From assembly GCF_001713475.1 (NCBI RefSeq), contig NZ_CP016499.1:3254501-3318500 (forward strand): a stretch of DNA of 64,000 bases, given 5' to 3'. The position numbers were made by a program, and so were the translations under genes. Shown here piece after piece: positions 43,837 through 52,232 of the stretch. This stretch comes from Agrobacterium sp. RAC06 (lineage in GTDB: Bacteria > Pseudomonadota > Alphaproteobacteria > Rhizobiales > Rhizobiaceae). How positions within the stretch are numbered: position 1 is the stretch's first letter; each line of letters begins with the position of its first letter. The notes beneath the pieces are model-generated. The model saw only the letters and a program-made list of their open reading frames with translations. It made no database searches and was not told where the DNA came from.

Positions 43837-44490
43837 ATGAGTGCTTTCCGTTATCAGAAGCAGGCCGCCGCCACGGACCTCGATCTCCTGCCGCCGGATC
43901 GTGCCCGTCGACGGATCGATCACCAGCACCAGCGTGCGACCCGTCACGAAGTCGTGGATGCGCAGTTCGTCACGGTCCGGGAGGCACCCAAGGCGTCGCC
44001 ACGCCCGGATGCGTCCGCGTCTTCCGCAGCCGTCGCCCCTGATCTGCGTGCGATCCTCCGTCATGCGACCGATGCCGTCGAACAGCGCCTGCAACGGCTG
44101 TCGGACGTCGCCTTTTCGCTGCTTGTGGCGATTGCCTTTGTCTCCATCTTCTCGCTTGCCGGACAATTGGTCTTTGGCGGTGGCGAGCATCCGGAGATTG
44201 CCGCCAAGCCGCTTGACTTCACGCATGTCAATCTGACGCCACAGGACCGCAACGGAATGCGTGTTCTTCTGCTCAATGCCATCGTCGAGAACCGCACCGC
44301 CCGGGAAGTGTCGCTGCCGAAGCTCAGGGCCGATCTTCTCATCGACGGGCAGGTGATCGCCAGCACCTATATCGAGCCGCCGGTCGCGAGCCTGGATGGC
44401 GGCGAGAGCCGCGGCATCGTCACCCGTCTCCAGCATCCCGATGGAAAAACGCCGGAAGTCCGGCTTTCCTTCGAAGAGTCGGGTGCCTAA
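43837..44490 (+). CDS. DUF3426-like membrane protein without zinc ribbon
   Basis: A 217-aa protein with a charged N-terminal half (residues 1-90), one membrane helix around residues 96-118 (LLVAIAFVSIFSLAGQLVF), and a C-terminal periplasmic beta domain (VNLTPQDRNGMRVLLLNAI, LRADLLIDGQVIAS). The C-terminal part is like DUF3426, which usually follows an MJ0042 zinc ribbon; no CxxC pair is present here. It sits between divergent ftsE and hpt, a common rhizobial position. Function unknown. Confidence 0.75.
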   Translation: MSAFRYQKQAAATDLDLLPPDRARRRIDHQHQRATRHEVVDAQFVTVREAPKASPRPDASASSAAVAPDLRAILRHATDAVEQRLQRLSDVAFSLLVAIAFVSIFSLAGQLVFGGGEHPEIAAKPLDFTHVNLTPQDRNGMRVLLLNAIVENRTAREVSLPKLRADLLIDGQVIASTYIEPPVASLDGGESRGIVTRLQHPDGKTPEVRLSFEESGA

Positions 44491-44572
44491 GCCCTTGCCA
44501 GTGTGCTAAGGCCCTTGCCTTTCCGGCATGCCGCCGGCCAAGGACCTGAGGTCGACAAGCAAGGAGTTCCCC

Positions 44573-45115
44573 ATGCCCGTAGTTCGCGGAAAGAACATCG
44601 AACCGCTCTTTACCGCCGAGCAGATCCGGCAGCGTAATCTCGAACTCGCCCAGGATATCATCAAGGGTCCCTGCGACGACCTTCTGGTCATTTCGGTGCT
44701 GAAGGGCTCATTCATCTTCGCCGCCGACCTCATTCGTGCGTTGCATGATGTGGGTCTTGCCCCGGAAGTCGAGTTCATCACCCTGTCCAGCTATGGCACA
44801 GGCACGGTCTCCCAGGGCGTGAAGATCATCAAGGACATCGATAGCGACGTGAAGGGGCGCAACATCCTCCTGATCGACGATATTCTGGAGTCCGGCCGTA
44901 CCCTGCTTTTCGCCAAGGAACTGATGTTCGAGCGTGGCGCGGCAAACGTCACGATCGCCGTGCTTCTCGACAAGAAAGTGAAGCGAAAAGAACAGTTTGA
45001 GGCTGATTATGTCGGCTTCGAATGCCCCGACTATTTCGTCGTGGGCTACGGAATGGATGTGGCCTATGCCTTCCGCGAACTGCCGTTCGTCGGCGTCGTC
45101 ACCGGAGACGCGTGA
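44573..45115 (+). CDS. hpt: Hypoxanthine phosphoribosyltransferase
   Basis: A 180-aa purine salvage enzyme that makes IMP or GMP from hypoxanthine or guanine. The PRPP-binding motif is ILLIDDILESGRT and the family start MPVVRGKNIEPLFTAEQI fits the ATG at 44573 (AAGGAG ahead). The loop SSYGTGT and catalytic DKK region are present. A terminator follows at 45171-45194. Confidence 0.95.
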   Translation: MPVVRGKNIEPLFTAEQIRQRNLELAQDIIKGPCDDLLVISVLKGSFIFAADLIRALHDVGLAPEVEFITLSSYGTGTVSQGVKIIKDIDSDVKGRNILLIDDILESGRTLLFAKELMFERGAANVTIAVLLDKKVKRKEQFEADYVGFECPDYFVVGYGMDVAYAFRELPFVGVVTGDA

Positions 45116-45170
45116 GCTGTTTCGAAACGGAACATCTTGCCATCTGATGGCAGTGACCTGTTAACCATCG

Positions 45171-45194
45171 CGCCGGACTGCATGTCCGGCGTTT
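45171..45194 (+). terminator. Rho-independent-like terminator after hpt
   Basis: CGCCGGAC (45171-45178) pairs with GTCCGGCG (45184-45191), loop TGCAT, then TTT. A smaller hairpin (TGCCAT-CTG-ATGGCA, 45138-45152) lies just upstream. T-run is short, so strength is moderate. Confidence 0.7.
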
Positions 45195-45265
45195 ACCACT
45201 CGACAAGGAAAGTCTGGTGATTTGCCTCTCGCAAGGCTCAAATGACGCGGGAGAAAACTTCAACC

Positions 45266-45625
45266 ATGGCGAGAATCCTCATCACCGAAGACGAAGACTC
45301 CCTGCGTTCGTTCGTGGCCAGGGCGCTCCGCCTCGACGGTCACGAGACGCATGAAGCCGCCGATGGCGCGGAAGGTCTCGAAAAGCTCTCCGAAGGCGCC
45401 TTTGACCTGCTTCTGTCGGATATCCGCATGCCCGTCATGGACGGCATCGAGCTTGCGCATCGCGCCCATTCCGAGTTTCCGGCCATGAAAATCCTGCTGA
45501 TGACCGGCTATGCCGAGCAGCGCGAACGTGCAGACGACCTCTCGGCAAAAATCGTCGACGTCGTCTCCAAGCCCTTTGCCCTGCCTGACATCCGCAAGGC
45601 CGTCGCTTCGGCGCTCGCCGGCTGA
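45266..45625 (+). CDS. cpdR: CpdR-family single-domain response regulator
   Basis: A 119-aa receiver domain. Acidic pocket TEDEDS at residues 7-12, phospho-acceptor Asp52 in LLLSDIRMPVMDG, and the conserved Lys in VSKPF. There is no output domain. CpdR binds ClpX and controls proteolysis in the CckA-ChpT-CtrA pathway. This copy (MARILITEDEDSLRSFVARA) differs in sequence from the classic Caulobacter CpdR and rather resembles the second rhizobial paralogue. The start at 45266 is chosen over 45242 for family length. Confidence 0.85.
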   Translation: MARILITEDEDSLRSFVARALRLDGHETHEAADGAEGLEKLSEGAFDLLLSDIRMPVMDGIELAHRAHSEFPAMKILLMTGYAEQRERADDLSAKIVDVVSKPFALPDIRKAVASALAG

Positions 45626-45653
45626 GGCAGCCGACTACATCGCTCAACAAACA

Positions 45654-45675
45654 AACGCCCGCTGATGCGGGCGTT
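45654..45675. terminator. Bidirectional hairpin between cpdR and the TIGR02302 gene
   Basis: AACGCCCGC pairs with GCGGGCGTT (9 bp, no mismatch) around TGAT. Both flanks are T/A rich on the expected sides (TTGTCGTTT on plus), so it may end both convergent transcripts. Confidence 0.75.
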
Positions 45676-45701
45676 GTCGTTTCTGCAAAACCGCTACGGC
45701 C

Positions 45702-48359
45702 TCACTGGATGTCGAGCAATCGCTCCAGATAACGCCGCTCGATCTCGGGGCTCGAATTCTCACCGAGCTTTTCGCGGATGGCTTCAAGGATCTCACGAGC
45801 ACGCTGCACGTCGATCTCGTCGGGAACCTTGACCTGCTCGCCGAAATCCGGGCCGCTGGTGGCGCGGGGGCGGCCGAGCGGATCGCGACCATCCTGATTG
45901 CCCTGGCCCTGACCCATCTGCGGACCCTGGCCACCCTCGCCCTGCTGGGCCTGCATCATCTGGTTCATCATGTCGCGAGCGCCCTGGCGAAGCGCCTCCA
46001 TGGCGCGTCCCTGGCCTTCGACGGCCGGGCCGCCCTGACCCTGGCCAAGCGCCTCGCCGGCGCCCTGCATTTCCTGCTGGGCTTCGCCGAAACCGGGGCC
46101 GGGCTCCATGCCCATGCCTTCGAGGCCTTCCTGCAATTCGCCAAGCTGCTGGCCAAGCTGTTCCTGCTGTTCGCGCAGCTGCCTGAGCGCCTCGCGCAAT
46201 TGTTCGGCGGTCATGCCGTCCAGGCCCTGCTGACCCTGCTCGCCCTGCTGTCCTTGCTGGCCCTGTTGCTGCTGGCCCTCGGCGCCTTCTTCGCCCTGCT
46301 GCGGGTCGCCGCGCTGCATGCGGTCGCGCAGCGCCTGATCCAGACGGAAAGTCTCGTCCATCAGCCGCTGCTGCTCCTGCATGATCTCGCCGAGCTTGTC
46401 GATCTGGCGGCGGGCCTCGCTGTTCTGCTGCTGCTGGCCCTGCTGCGGGCGTCCGGCCTGCAGGTTGTTCATCATCCGCTGCAGTTCCGAGAGCAGTTGC
46501 TGTGCCTGGTCGCGGTTGCCGGAACGGGCGAGGTTCTCCAGCTGGTCGAGCATGTTGTCGAGATCCTGCTGACGCAGCATGTTCTGCGCATTCTGCTGCG
46601 GTTCGCCCTGCTGGTTGGGCATGCGCTGCGCCAGGGCTTGGAGAAATTCCTGCATCGCCGAGCGCAGCTCTGCCATCAGCCGCTGGATTTCCTCGTCGGA
46701 AGCGCCGTTCTCCAAGGCATCGGACAGAGCCTGCTGGGCGTCGCGCAGACGGCGTTCGGCCAGCGACAGGTCGCCGTCCTCGATGCCGAGCGCGATTTCC
46801 CAGAGATAGTCTGCCGTGTCCTTCAGCTGTTCTTCGCCGCGCGCCATGTTCATGCGCGCGCGGGCGCTTTCTATCGCAATGAAATTGCCGAGATCCGGGA
46901 TCGTCTCGTCGGCGCGGAGCACCAGCGCCTCGTTCAGCGCGATCGCCTGCGGCATCTGGCGGGTGTCGAGGGCGAAGACCTTGCGCTGTTCGGCAACGGC
47001 TGCGGCGAGCGGCTCGTTGAAATTGCGGCCGGGCAGCAGCATCTCGATCGGCTCGCTACGACCAGTCTGGCCGGCGCCATCGGTCGCCACCAAAGTGATC
47101 TTCACCATCTGGCCGGCAAGCGGATGCTCGGTGATGTTGCGGCTCGCCACGCCCTTTGTGTCGCGGGCATTGTGGCGCGGCAGGTCGAGCTTGTAGTCCG
47201 GATGCGGGTAAAGCGGCGTCGCATCTGCTTGCTCTTCCAGCGGCAGGATCTCGGCATGGGCCCCGCGCAGGCCGTAGTCGTCCTTGGCGGTAAAGGCGAT
47301 TTCGAGCGCCCCGTTGATCGCGCGGCGCGGCGTGCCGTCAAAGGCAATCTCGGGTGCTCTGTCCGGTGTGACGCCGATCGTCCAGGTCCGGTCGGCAACC
47401 CGCAATTCGCCGGCCTCGTTCAGTTCCAGCTCATGGGTGCGCGCCACCATAGGGGCGTTCGGCGCCGGCGCTGGGGGCGGCGTCGGGACAGCCGTCTGAC
47501 TGCTTGCGTCGATCTCGGAGCCGGCCGTGGGCCTGCGGGCTGCATCGTCCTTCTCGGCTACGTCGAGAACGGCGCCATCCGATTGCTGGACGAAGAGAAC
47601 CTTCTCTTCCGACGGCCCACCGCTGATACGCACCGTCACCTTTGACTTCTGCGGCACGGTCACGCCGGCTGCGTCCTGGGTGCCGAGACCCGAGAGGAAG
47701 ACCGGCGGCTGACCTGTATAGCCGGGTGGGGTGATCCAGGCGTCGATACGGATCGCTGGTGCCTCGCTTTCCGGCACATGCTGGCGGAAGGCATCGGCAA
47801 TCTGGCCTGCGCCATTGGAGCCGGAATAGGCGAGTGCCGTGACAAAGAGCAGGGCCGGCACGGCGCGCAGGGCATAACGGTCGTAGCGGGCGATGTCGGG
47901 CTGCGGCATACCGGCGTCGAGGGCGGCAATCCGCTCGGCCATGCGCCGCTGGTGTTCCTGCCAGAGCGCGCGAGCAAAGGGTGTCTCGGCGGAGAGCTGA
48001 TCGTCCTGCACCGCCACCGGCTGGTGGGCGAGGCCATTGCGCTCCTCGAGCAGCCTGTCCGCTTCCGGAATGCTCGGCAAGCGTAGCTTCAGGAAGGGCA
48101 GGAAGGAGGCGACAAAGGCAAAGACTAGGATAAAGACGATCGCTAGGCGGACGAGATCCGGGACCTCACGATAAACGCCGAACCAGGCAAGCGCGACGAA
48201 GAGGGCGGCAATGCCCGCGACCGGCAGGAAGAGCGGCAACAGCCGCTCGGCAAACAGCACGGACCGTGCGAGCACACGTTTGACGCCGACGCGCCGCGCA
48301 AGCTTCGGGTCGTCCTTGAAGGCGCCTTTCCTGTGGCCGGCCGGGCGGGAAGAGCTCAT
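45702..48359 (-). CDS. TIGR02302 family membrane protein with Gln/Gly-rich tail
   Basis: An 885-aa protein with two or three N-terminal membrane helices (VAGIAALFVALAWFGVY and IVFILVFAFVASFLPFL, then a third near ALLFVTALAYSGSNG). A long periplasmic part with an immunoglobulin-like segment follows. The C-terminal half is an extended Gln-, Gly- and Met-rich region with many repeats of QQGQ, QQGEQ and MQGAG. It matches the TIGR02302 family (DUF4175), conserved in alphaproteobacteria, of unknown function. lysA is upstream; a terminator separates them. Confidence 0.88.
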   Translation of the reverse strand: MSSSRPAGHRKGAFKDDPKLARRVGVKRVLARSVLFAERLLPLFLPVAGIAALFVALAWFGVYREVPDLVRLAIVFILVFAFVASFLPFLKLRLPSIPEADRLLEERNGLAHQPVAVQDDQLSAETPFARALWQEHQRRMAERIAALDAGMPQPDIARYDRYALRAVPALLFVTALAYSGSNGAGQIADAFRQHVPESEAPAIRIDAWITPPGYTGQPPVFLSGLGTQDAAGVTVPQKSKVTVRISGGPSEEKVLFVQQSDGAVLDVAEKDDAARRPTAGSEIDASSQTAVPTPPPAPAPNAPMVARTHELELNEAGELRVADRTWTIGVTPDRAPEIAFDGTPRRAINGALEIAFTAKDDYGLRGAHAEILPLEEQADATPLYPHPDYKLDLPRHNARDTKGVASRNITEHPLAGQMVKITLVATDGAGQTGRSEPIEMLLPGRNFNEPLAAAVAEQRKVFALDTRQMPQAIALNEALVLRADETIPDLGNFIAIESARARMNMARGEEQLKDTADYLWEIALGIEDGDLSLAERRLRDAQQALSDALENGASDEEIQRLMAELRSAMQEFLQALAQRMPNQQGEPQQNAQNMLRQQDLDNMLDQLENLARSGNRDQAQQLLSELQRMMNNLQAGRPQQGQQQQNSEARRQIDKLGEIMQEQQRLMDETFRLDQALRDRMQRGDPQQGEEGAEGQQQQGQQGQQGEQGQQGLDGMTAEQLREALRQLREQQEQLGQQLGELQEGLEGMGMEPGPGFGEAQQEMQGAGEALGQGQGGPAVEGQGRAMEALRQGARDMMNQMMQAQQGEGGQGPQMGQGQGNQDGRDPLGRPRATSGPDFGEQVKVPDEIDVQRAREILEAIREKLGENSSPEIERRYLERLLDIQ

Positions 48360-48445
48360 CCGTCTGGTCTCCGAGAGCGCCGCGCATCGTCACGGCTGAT
48401 TGTTCTCGAAGATAGCAGTCTTTGTGGCGAAGACGAGGGCGGCAA

Positions 48446-48466
48446 GGAAAAGCGGCAAGCTTTTCC
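48446..48466 (-). terminator. Terminator hairpin after lysA
   Basis: GGAAAAGC pairs with GCTTTTCC exactly around a 5-nt loop, immediately downstream of the lysA stop, on the minus strand. The following T-run is short (TTGCC). Confidence 0.6.
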
Positions 48467-48492
48467 CGCCTCATCGCCGAATTGTGAATGGA

Positions 48493-49761
48493 TCAGGCCA
48501 ACCAGTCGGGCACGCTGTCGAGCGCGATCAGGTCCTCATAGGTCGGACGCGGGCGAATCACGTGGAACTCGTTGCCGTTCACCAGCACCTCCGGCACCAG
48601 CCGGCGGGTGTTGTAGGTGCCGGCCTGCACGGCGCCATAGGCACCAGCCGAACCGACAGCGATCAGATCGCCGGGCTTCGGCATCGCCATCTCGCGGTCG
48701 AGCGCCAGGTAGTCGCCGGTCTCGCAGACGGGGCCCACGACATCGGCCTTGATACGCGGGGCGTTCGCTGCCGAAATCACCACGGGTTTGATCTCGTGAT
48801 AGGCCTCGTAGAGCGTCGGGCGGATCAGGTCGTTCATCGCCCCGTCGACGATGACGAAGGTCTTGTCGCCGCCGTCCTTCACATAGATGACCTCGGTCAC
48901 CAAGATACCGGCATTGCCGACGATCAGGCGGCCGGGCTCGGTGACGATGCGGCAGTTGAGGCTCGACAGCTGGTCCTTGACGATCCGGGCATAGGCATCC
49001 GGCTCCGGCGGCGGGTTGTTGTCGTCCTTGTAGGGAATGCCAAGGCCACCGCCGACATCGACGTGATCGATGGTGTGGCCGTCGCCGCGCAGCGTCTCGA
49101 CGAGCTCGCGCAGCAGGCGGAAGGCGTCTTCGAAGGGCTGCAGATCGGTGATCTGGCTGCCGATATGCATGTCGATCCCGGAAACCTTTATGCCGTCCAG
49201 CGTCGCCGCCCGTGCATAGACGGCACGCGCGCGCTCATAGGAAATGCCGAACTTGTTTTCCTTCTTGCCGGTCGAAATCTTAGCATGGGTCTTGGCATCG
49301 ACATCAGGATTGATGCGGAAGGAGACATGCGCCTTTTTGCCGGCCTTGATAGCGCGCTGGTTCAGGATTTCCAGTTCCGGCTCGCTCTCGACGTTGAAGC
49401 AGTAGATGCCGGCTTCGAGCGCCAAATCCATCTCGCTCGGCGTCTTGCCGACGCCGGAGAACATGATGCGCTCTGCCGGGATGCCGGCTGCCAGCGCGCG
49501 GCGGAGTTCGCCTTCCGAGACCACGTCCACGCCGGCGCCGAGGCGACCCAGCGTCTTCAGGACGGCCTGGTTGGAATTGGCCTTCATCGCGTAGCAGACG
49601 AGGGCATCGACGCCGTCGAAGGCTTTTGCGAAGACCTTGTAGTGGCGCTCCAGCGTCGCGGTCGAATAGCAGTAGAAGGGCGTGCCGACGGCACGTGCGA
49701 TTTCGGGAATGGCCACGCCTTCGGCGTAAAGAACGCCGTCGCGATACTCGAAGTGGTTCAC
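48493..49761 (-). CDS. lysA: Diaminopimelate decarboxylase
   Basis: A 422-aa PLP enzyme that makes lysine from meso-diaminopimelate. The Schiff-base lysine is in CYAMKANSN; GGGLG, the GPVCETGDYLALDREM motif and the C-terminal GAYG segment are intact. Length is standard. It lies downstream of the small lipoprotein gene lptM and ends before the TIGR02302 gene, so lptM-lysA is probably one transcript. Confidence 0.96.
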   Translation of the reverse strand: MNHFEYRDGVLYAEGVAIPEIARAVGTPFYCYSTATLERHYKVFAKAFDGVDALVCYAMKANSNQAVLKTLGRLGAGVDVVSEGELRRALAAGIPAERIMFSGVGKTPSEMDLALEAGIYCFNVESEPELEILNQRAIKAGKKAHVSFRINPDVDAKTHAKISTGKKENKFGISYERARAVYARAATLDGIKVSGIDMHIGSQITDLQPFEDAFRLLRELVETLRGDGHTIDHVDVGGGLGIPYKDDNNPPPEPDAYARIVKDQLSSLNCRIVTEPGRLIVGNAGILVTEVIYVKDGGDKTFVIVDGAMNDLIRPTLYEAYHEIKPVVISAANAPRIKADVVGPVCETGDYLALDREMAMPKPGDLIAVGSAGAYGAVQAGTYNTRRLVPEVLVNGNEFHVIRPRPTYEDLIALDSVPDWLA

Positions 49762-49774
49762 GGGTTAAGCCCTG

Positions 49775-49963
49775 TCAAAGAAGCGGATCGAGAAGGAAGG
49801 GGCTGTCCGGCGTTGCCGGCGCCTCGGCGCCACGCTGGTTCTGCTGGCTGGCAGGGGTGCTCGGCGGATCGAGATCGCCCTTGCGGCCGCAGGCGGACAG
49901 AGCCAGCGAGGCGGCCAGCGCAATAGAGAGCGTAAGCGTCGTGCGTTTCAGCGAATTCACCAT
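49775..49963 (-). CDS. lptM: LptM-like small lipoprotein
   Basis: A 62-aa outer-membrane lipoprotein: MVNSLKRTTLTLSIALAASL then lipobox LSAC with the mature start CGRKGDLDPPSTPA. This N-terminal C-G-x-K-G-x-L-x-x-P pattern is the LptM/YifL signature; LptM helps LptD disulfide formation in the LPS translocon. The start is 49963 (an ATG four codons earlier is possible). Placed directly before lysA. Confidence 0.87.
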   Translation of the reverse strand: MVNSLKRTTLTLSIALAASLALSACGRKGDLDPPSTPASQQNQRGAEAPATPDSPFLLDPLL

Positions 49964-50002
49964 GACCCGGTCCATAGAAATGTTGTTGCTCTAGGCTCTA
50001 GC

Positions 50003-50028
50003 GAAAAAAGGGGCGCTTGTGCACCCCT
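50003..50028 (-). terminator. Rho-independent terminator of argH
   Basis: On the minus strand AGGGGTGC-ACAA-GCGCCCCT is followed by TTTTTCGC. It separates argH from lptM-lysA. Confidence 0.8.
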
Positions 50029-50072
50029 GATCTCGTGATGATTGGCAAGCGTTCGCGTGATCGGTTGCCTTA

Positions 50073-51476
50073 TCAGTTTCTGGCCCGCCACCAGGCAATC
50101 TGCTTGCGCACTTCCGAGGGCGCGGTTCCGCCAAAGCTCTTGCGGCTCGCGACCGAGGCTTCCACCGTCAAGACGTTGAAGACGTCGGCCGTGATTGCCG
50201 CATTGATGCTCTTGAGTTCTTCCAGCGAAAGCTCGGCTAGATCGCAGCCCTTCCTCTCGGCCATGGCAACCGCATTGCCGGTCACATGGTGCGCATCACG
50301 GAAGGGCAGGCCGGCTTCGCGGACCAGCCAGTCGGCCAGATCGGTCGCGGTCGAGTAACCCGAACCGGCAGCCGCCTTCATGCGGTCGGTGCGGATGGTC
50401 ATGTCGGTGACCATGCCGGTCATGGCGGCAATCGCCAGTTCCAGGCTTTCGGCGGCGTCGAAGACCTGTTCCTTGTCTTCCTGCATATCCTTGGAATAGG
50501 CGAGCGGAAGGCCCTTCATCACGGTCAGAAGCGCAATCAGCGAGCCGTTGATGCGGCCGGTCTTGGCGCGCACCAGTTCGGCGGCGTCCGGGTTCTTCTT
50601 CTGCGGCATGATCGAGGAGCCGGTCGAAAACGCGTCCGACAGCCGGATGAAGCCGAATTGCGGCGTCGACCAGATGACGATTTCTTCGGCGAGCCGCGAC
50701 AGATGTACCGCGCAGATCGAGGCGATCGACAGGAATTCCAGTGCAAAGTCGCGGTCGGAGACGGTGTCGATCGAGTTGCGGGTCGGCTCGCGGAAGCCAA
50801 GCGCCTTCGCCGTCATGTGGCGGTCGATGTTGTAGCCTGTGCCGGCAAGCGCTGCAGCACCGATCGGGCTTTCGTCCAGATGTTCGATGGCGTGGCGCAC
50901 GCGCTGGCGGTCACGGCCGAACATCTCGACATAGGCCATGCAGTGATGACCGAAGGTCACCGGCTGGGCCGTCTGGAGATGTGTGAAGCCAGGCATCACG
51001 GTGTCTGCATGTTCTTCGGCGCGGTCGAGGAAGGCCGCGATCAGGCCGGACAATGCCTGTTCCGTCTTCTGCAGCTCTTCCTTCACCCAGAGGCGGAAAT
51101 CGAGTGCCACCTGGTCGTTGCGCGAGCGGGCCGTGTGCAGGCGACCAGCGGCCGGGCCGATCAGCTCGGCGAGGCGGGCCTCGACGTTCATATGGATGTC
51201 TTCGAGCTTGCGCGAGAAGACGAACTGACCGCCCTCGATCTCTGACAGGATCGTGTCCAGGCCGTGAAGGATCTTGTCTTTATCTTCGTTCGAGATAATG
51301 CCTTGGTGCGCCAGCATGGTCGCATGCGCCTTTGAGCCGCGGATATCCTGGGCGTAAAGCTTCTTGTCGAAACCGATGGAGGCATTTATCTCCTCCATGA
51401 TGGCCGAAGGGCCCGAGGCGAAGCGACCGCCCCACATCTGGTTGGAGGATTTGGTGTCTGTAAAGTCCTCGGCCAT
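50073..51476 (-). CDS. argH: Argininosuccinate lyase
   Basis: A 467-aa enzyme that releases arginine and fumarate, the last step of arginine synthesis. Conserved segments: [16 protein letters not shown] start, [26 protein letters not shown], and the fumarase-superfamily signature [12 protein letters not shown] with the catalytic Ser in it. The start at 51476 fits the family; a longer frame to 51644 is antisense to tlpA. The tlpA start is only 24 bp away, divergently. Confidence 0.96.
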   Translation of the reverse strand: MAEDFTDTKSSNQMWGGRFASGPSAIMEEINASIGFDKKLYAQDIRGSKAHATMLAHQGIISNEDKDKILHGLDTILSEIEGGQFVFSRKLEDIHMNVEARLAELIGPAAGRLHTARSRNDQVALDFRLWVKEELQKTEQALSGLIAAFLDRAEEHADTVMPGFTHLQTAQPVTFGHHCMAYVEMFGRDRQRVRHAIEHLDESPIGAAALAGTGYNIDRHMTAKALGFREPTRNSIDTVSDRDFALEFLSIASICAVHLSRLAEEIVIWSTPQFGFIRLSDAFSTGSSIMPQKKNPDAAELVRAKTGRINGSLIALLTVMKGLPLAYSKDMQEDKEQVFDAAESLELAIAAMTGMVTDMTIRTDRMKAAAGSGYSTATDLADWLVREAGLPFRDAHHVTGNAVAMAERKGCDLAELSLEELKSINAAITADVFNVLTVEASVASRKSFGGTAPSEVRKQIAWWRARN

Positions 51477-51500
51477 GAAGTGCCCGTCCTGGAGAATGAC

Positions 51501-52163
51501 ATGACAGAAAAAAGACCTGAGGGTCTCTTCCCCACCAAGCTGGTTGCGATTGCGGCGGTAGCCGGCATCGTCGCCGGCGCGGCTGCGGTATACGTGAAGC
51601 AGACCATGTCTGGCAATGCCGTGGAGACAGCGTATGCCGCGCAATGCGAGGGTTCTGTCGCCAGGGCAGAAGCCATCACGCCCTATCTGAAAGGCGATGT
51701 CGCAGCGATGATCCCCGTCAGCGAACCGAAGCTCATCCAGGGTCTTACCTTCCAGGACAAGGAAGGTACACCGATGACCATGGCAAACTTCGCCGACAAG
51801 ACGGTGCTCATCAATCTCTGGGCCACCTGGTGTGTGCCCTGCCGCGAGGAAATGCCCGCCCTCAACAACCTGCAGGAGGCAACTGGTGGGGAAGCCTTCC
51901 AGGTACTCGCCATCAACATCGACACCGGCGATGTCGAAAAGCCGCAGACCTTCCTCGAGGAAACCGGCGTCGACGCACTCGGCCTCTATCGCGACGCCTC
52001 CATGGGTGTCTTCAATACGCTGAAGCGCGAGGGGCTTGCCTTCGGCCTGCCGGTAACATTGCTCGTAGACGGCAAGGGCTGTCTGCTTGGCAGCATGAAC
52101 GGCCCTGCCGTTTGGGACGGCGCGGACGCCAAGGCGCTGGTGACGGCTGCCGCGACGCAGTGA
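51501..52163 (+). CDS. tlpA: TlpA-like thioredoxin-domain protein
   Basis: A 220-aa membrane-anchored thiol-disulfide protein. The N-terminal helix (residues 14-32) anchors it; the periplasmic thioredoxin domain has the active site WCVPC with Cys111 and Cys114, and the cis-Pro region in [10 protein letters not shown]. TlpA reduces periplasmic Cys for cytochrome oxidase assembly or cytochrome c maturation in rhizobia. It is divergent from argH with very little space between. Confidence 0.92.
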   Translation: MTEKRPEGLFPTKLVAIAAVAGIVAGAAAVYVKQTMSGNAVETAYAAQCEGSVARAEAITPYLKGDVAAMIPVSEPKLIQGLTFQDKEGTPMTMANFADKTVLINLWATWCVPCREEMPALNNLQEATGGEAFQVLAINIDTGDVEKPQTFLEETGVDALGLYRDASMGVFNTLKREGLAFGLPVTLLVDGKGCLLGSMNGPAVWDGADAKALVTAAATQ

Positions 52164-52232
52164 CCGAATTCTAGCGCATGAGGTGAGGGAAGCTGTCCGG
52201 CCTTGCTCGGCAGACGGCGCCGTGCTCGCTCA

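Noticed and set aside
45129..45153. GGAAC upstream of the cpdR-like gene as another EcfG promoter
   Set aside because: No CGTT or close match at 16-17 bp distance (GCAG or CAGT there).
46200..46620. The Gln-rich tandem repeat in the TIGR02302 gene considered as a CRISPR-like array
   Set aside because: Irregular codon-level repeats in frame, with no constant spacer length or unique spacers.
46200..47645. A 481-aa plus-strand frame antisense to the TIGR02302 gene
   Set aside because: Made of Leu/Ala repeats that mirror the Gln-rich codons on the minus strand; no start signal.
48400..49926. A 508-aa plus-strand frame antisense to lysA
   Set aside because: Mirror of lysA, which has the diaminopimelate decarboxylase motifs and normal length.
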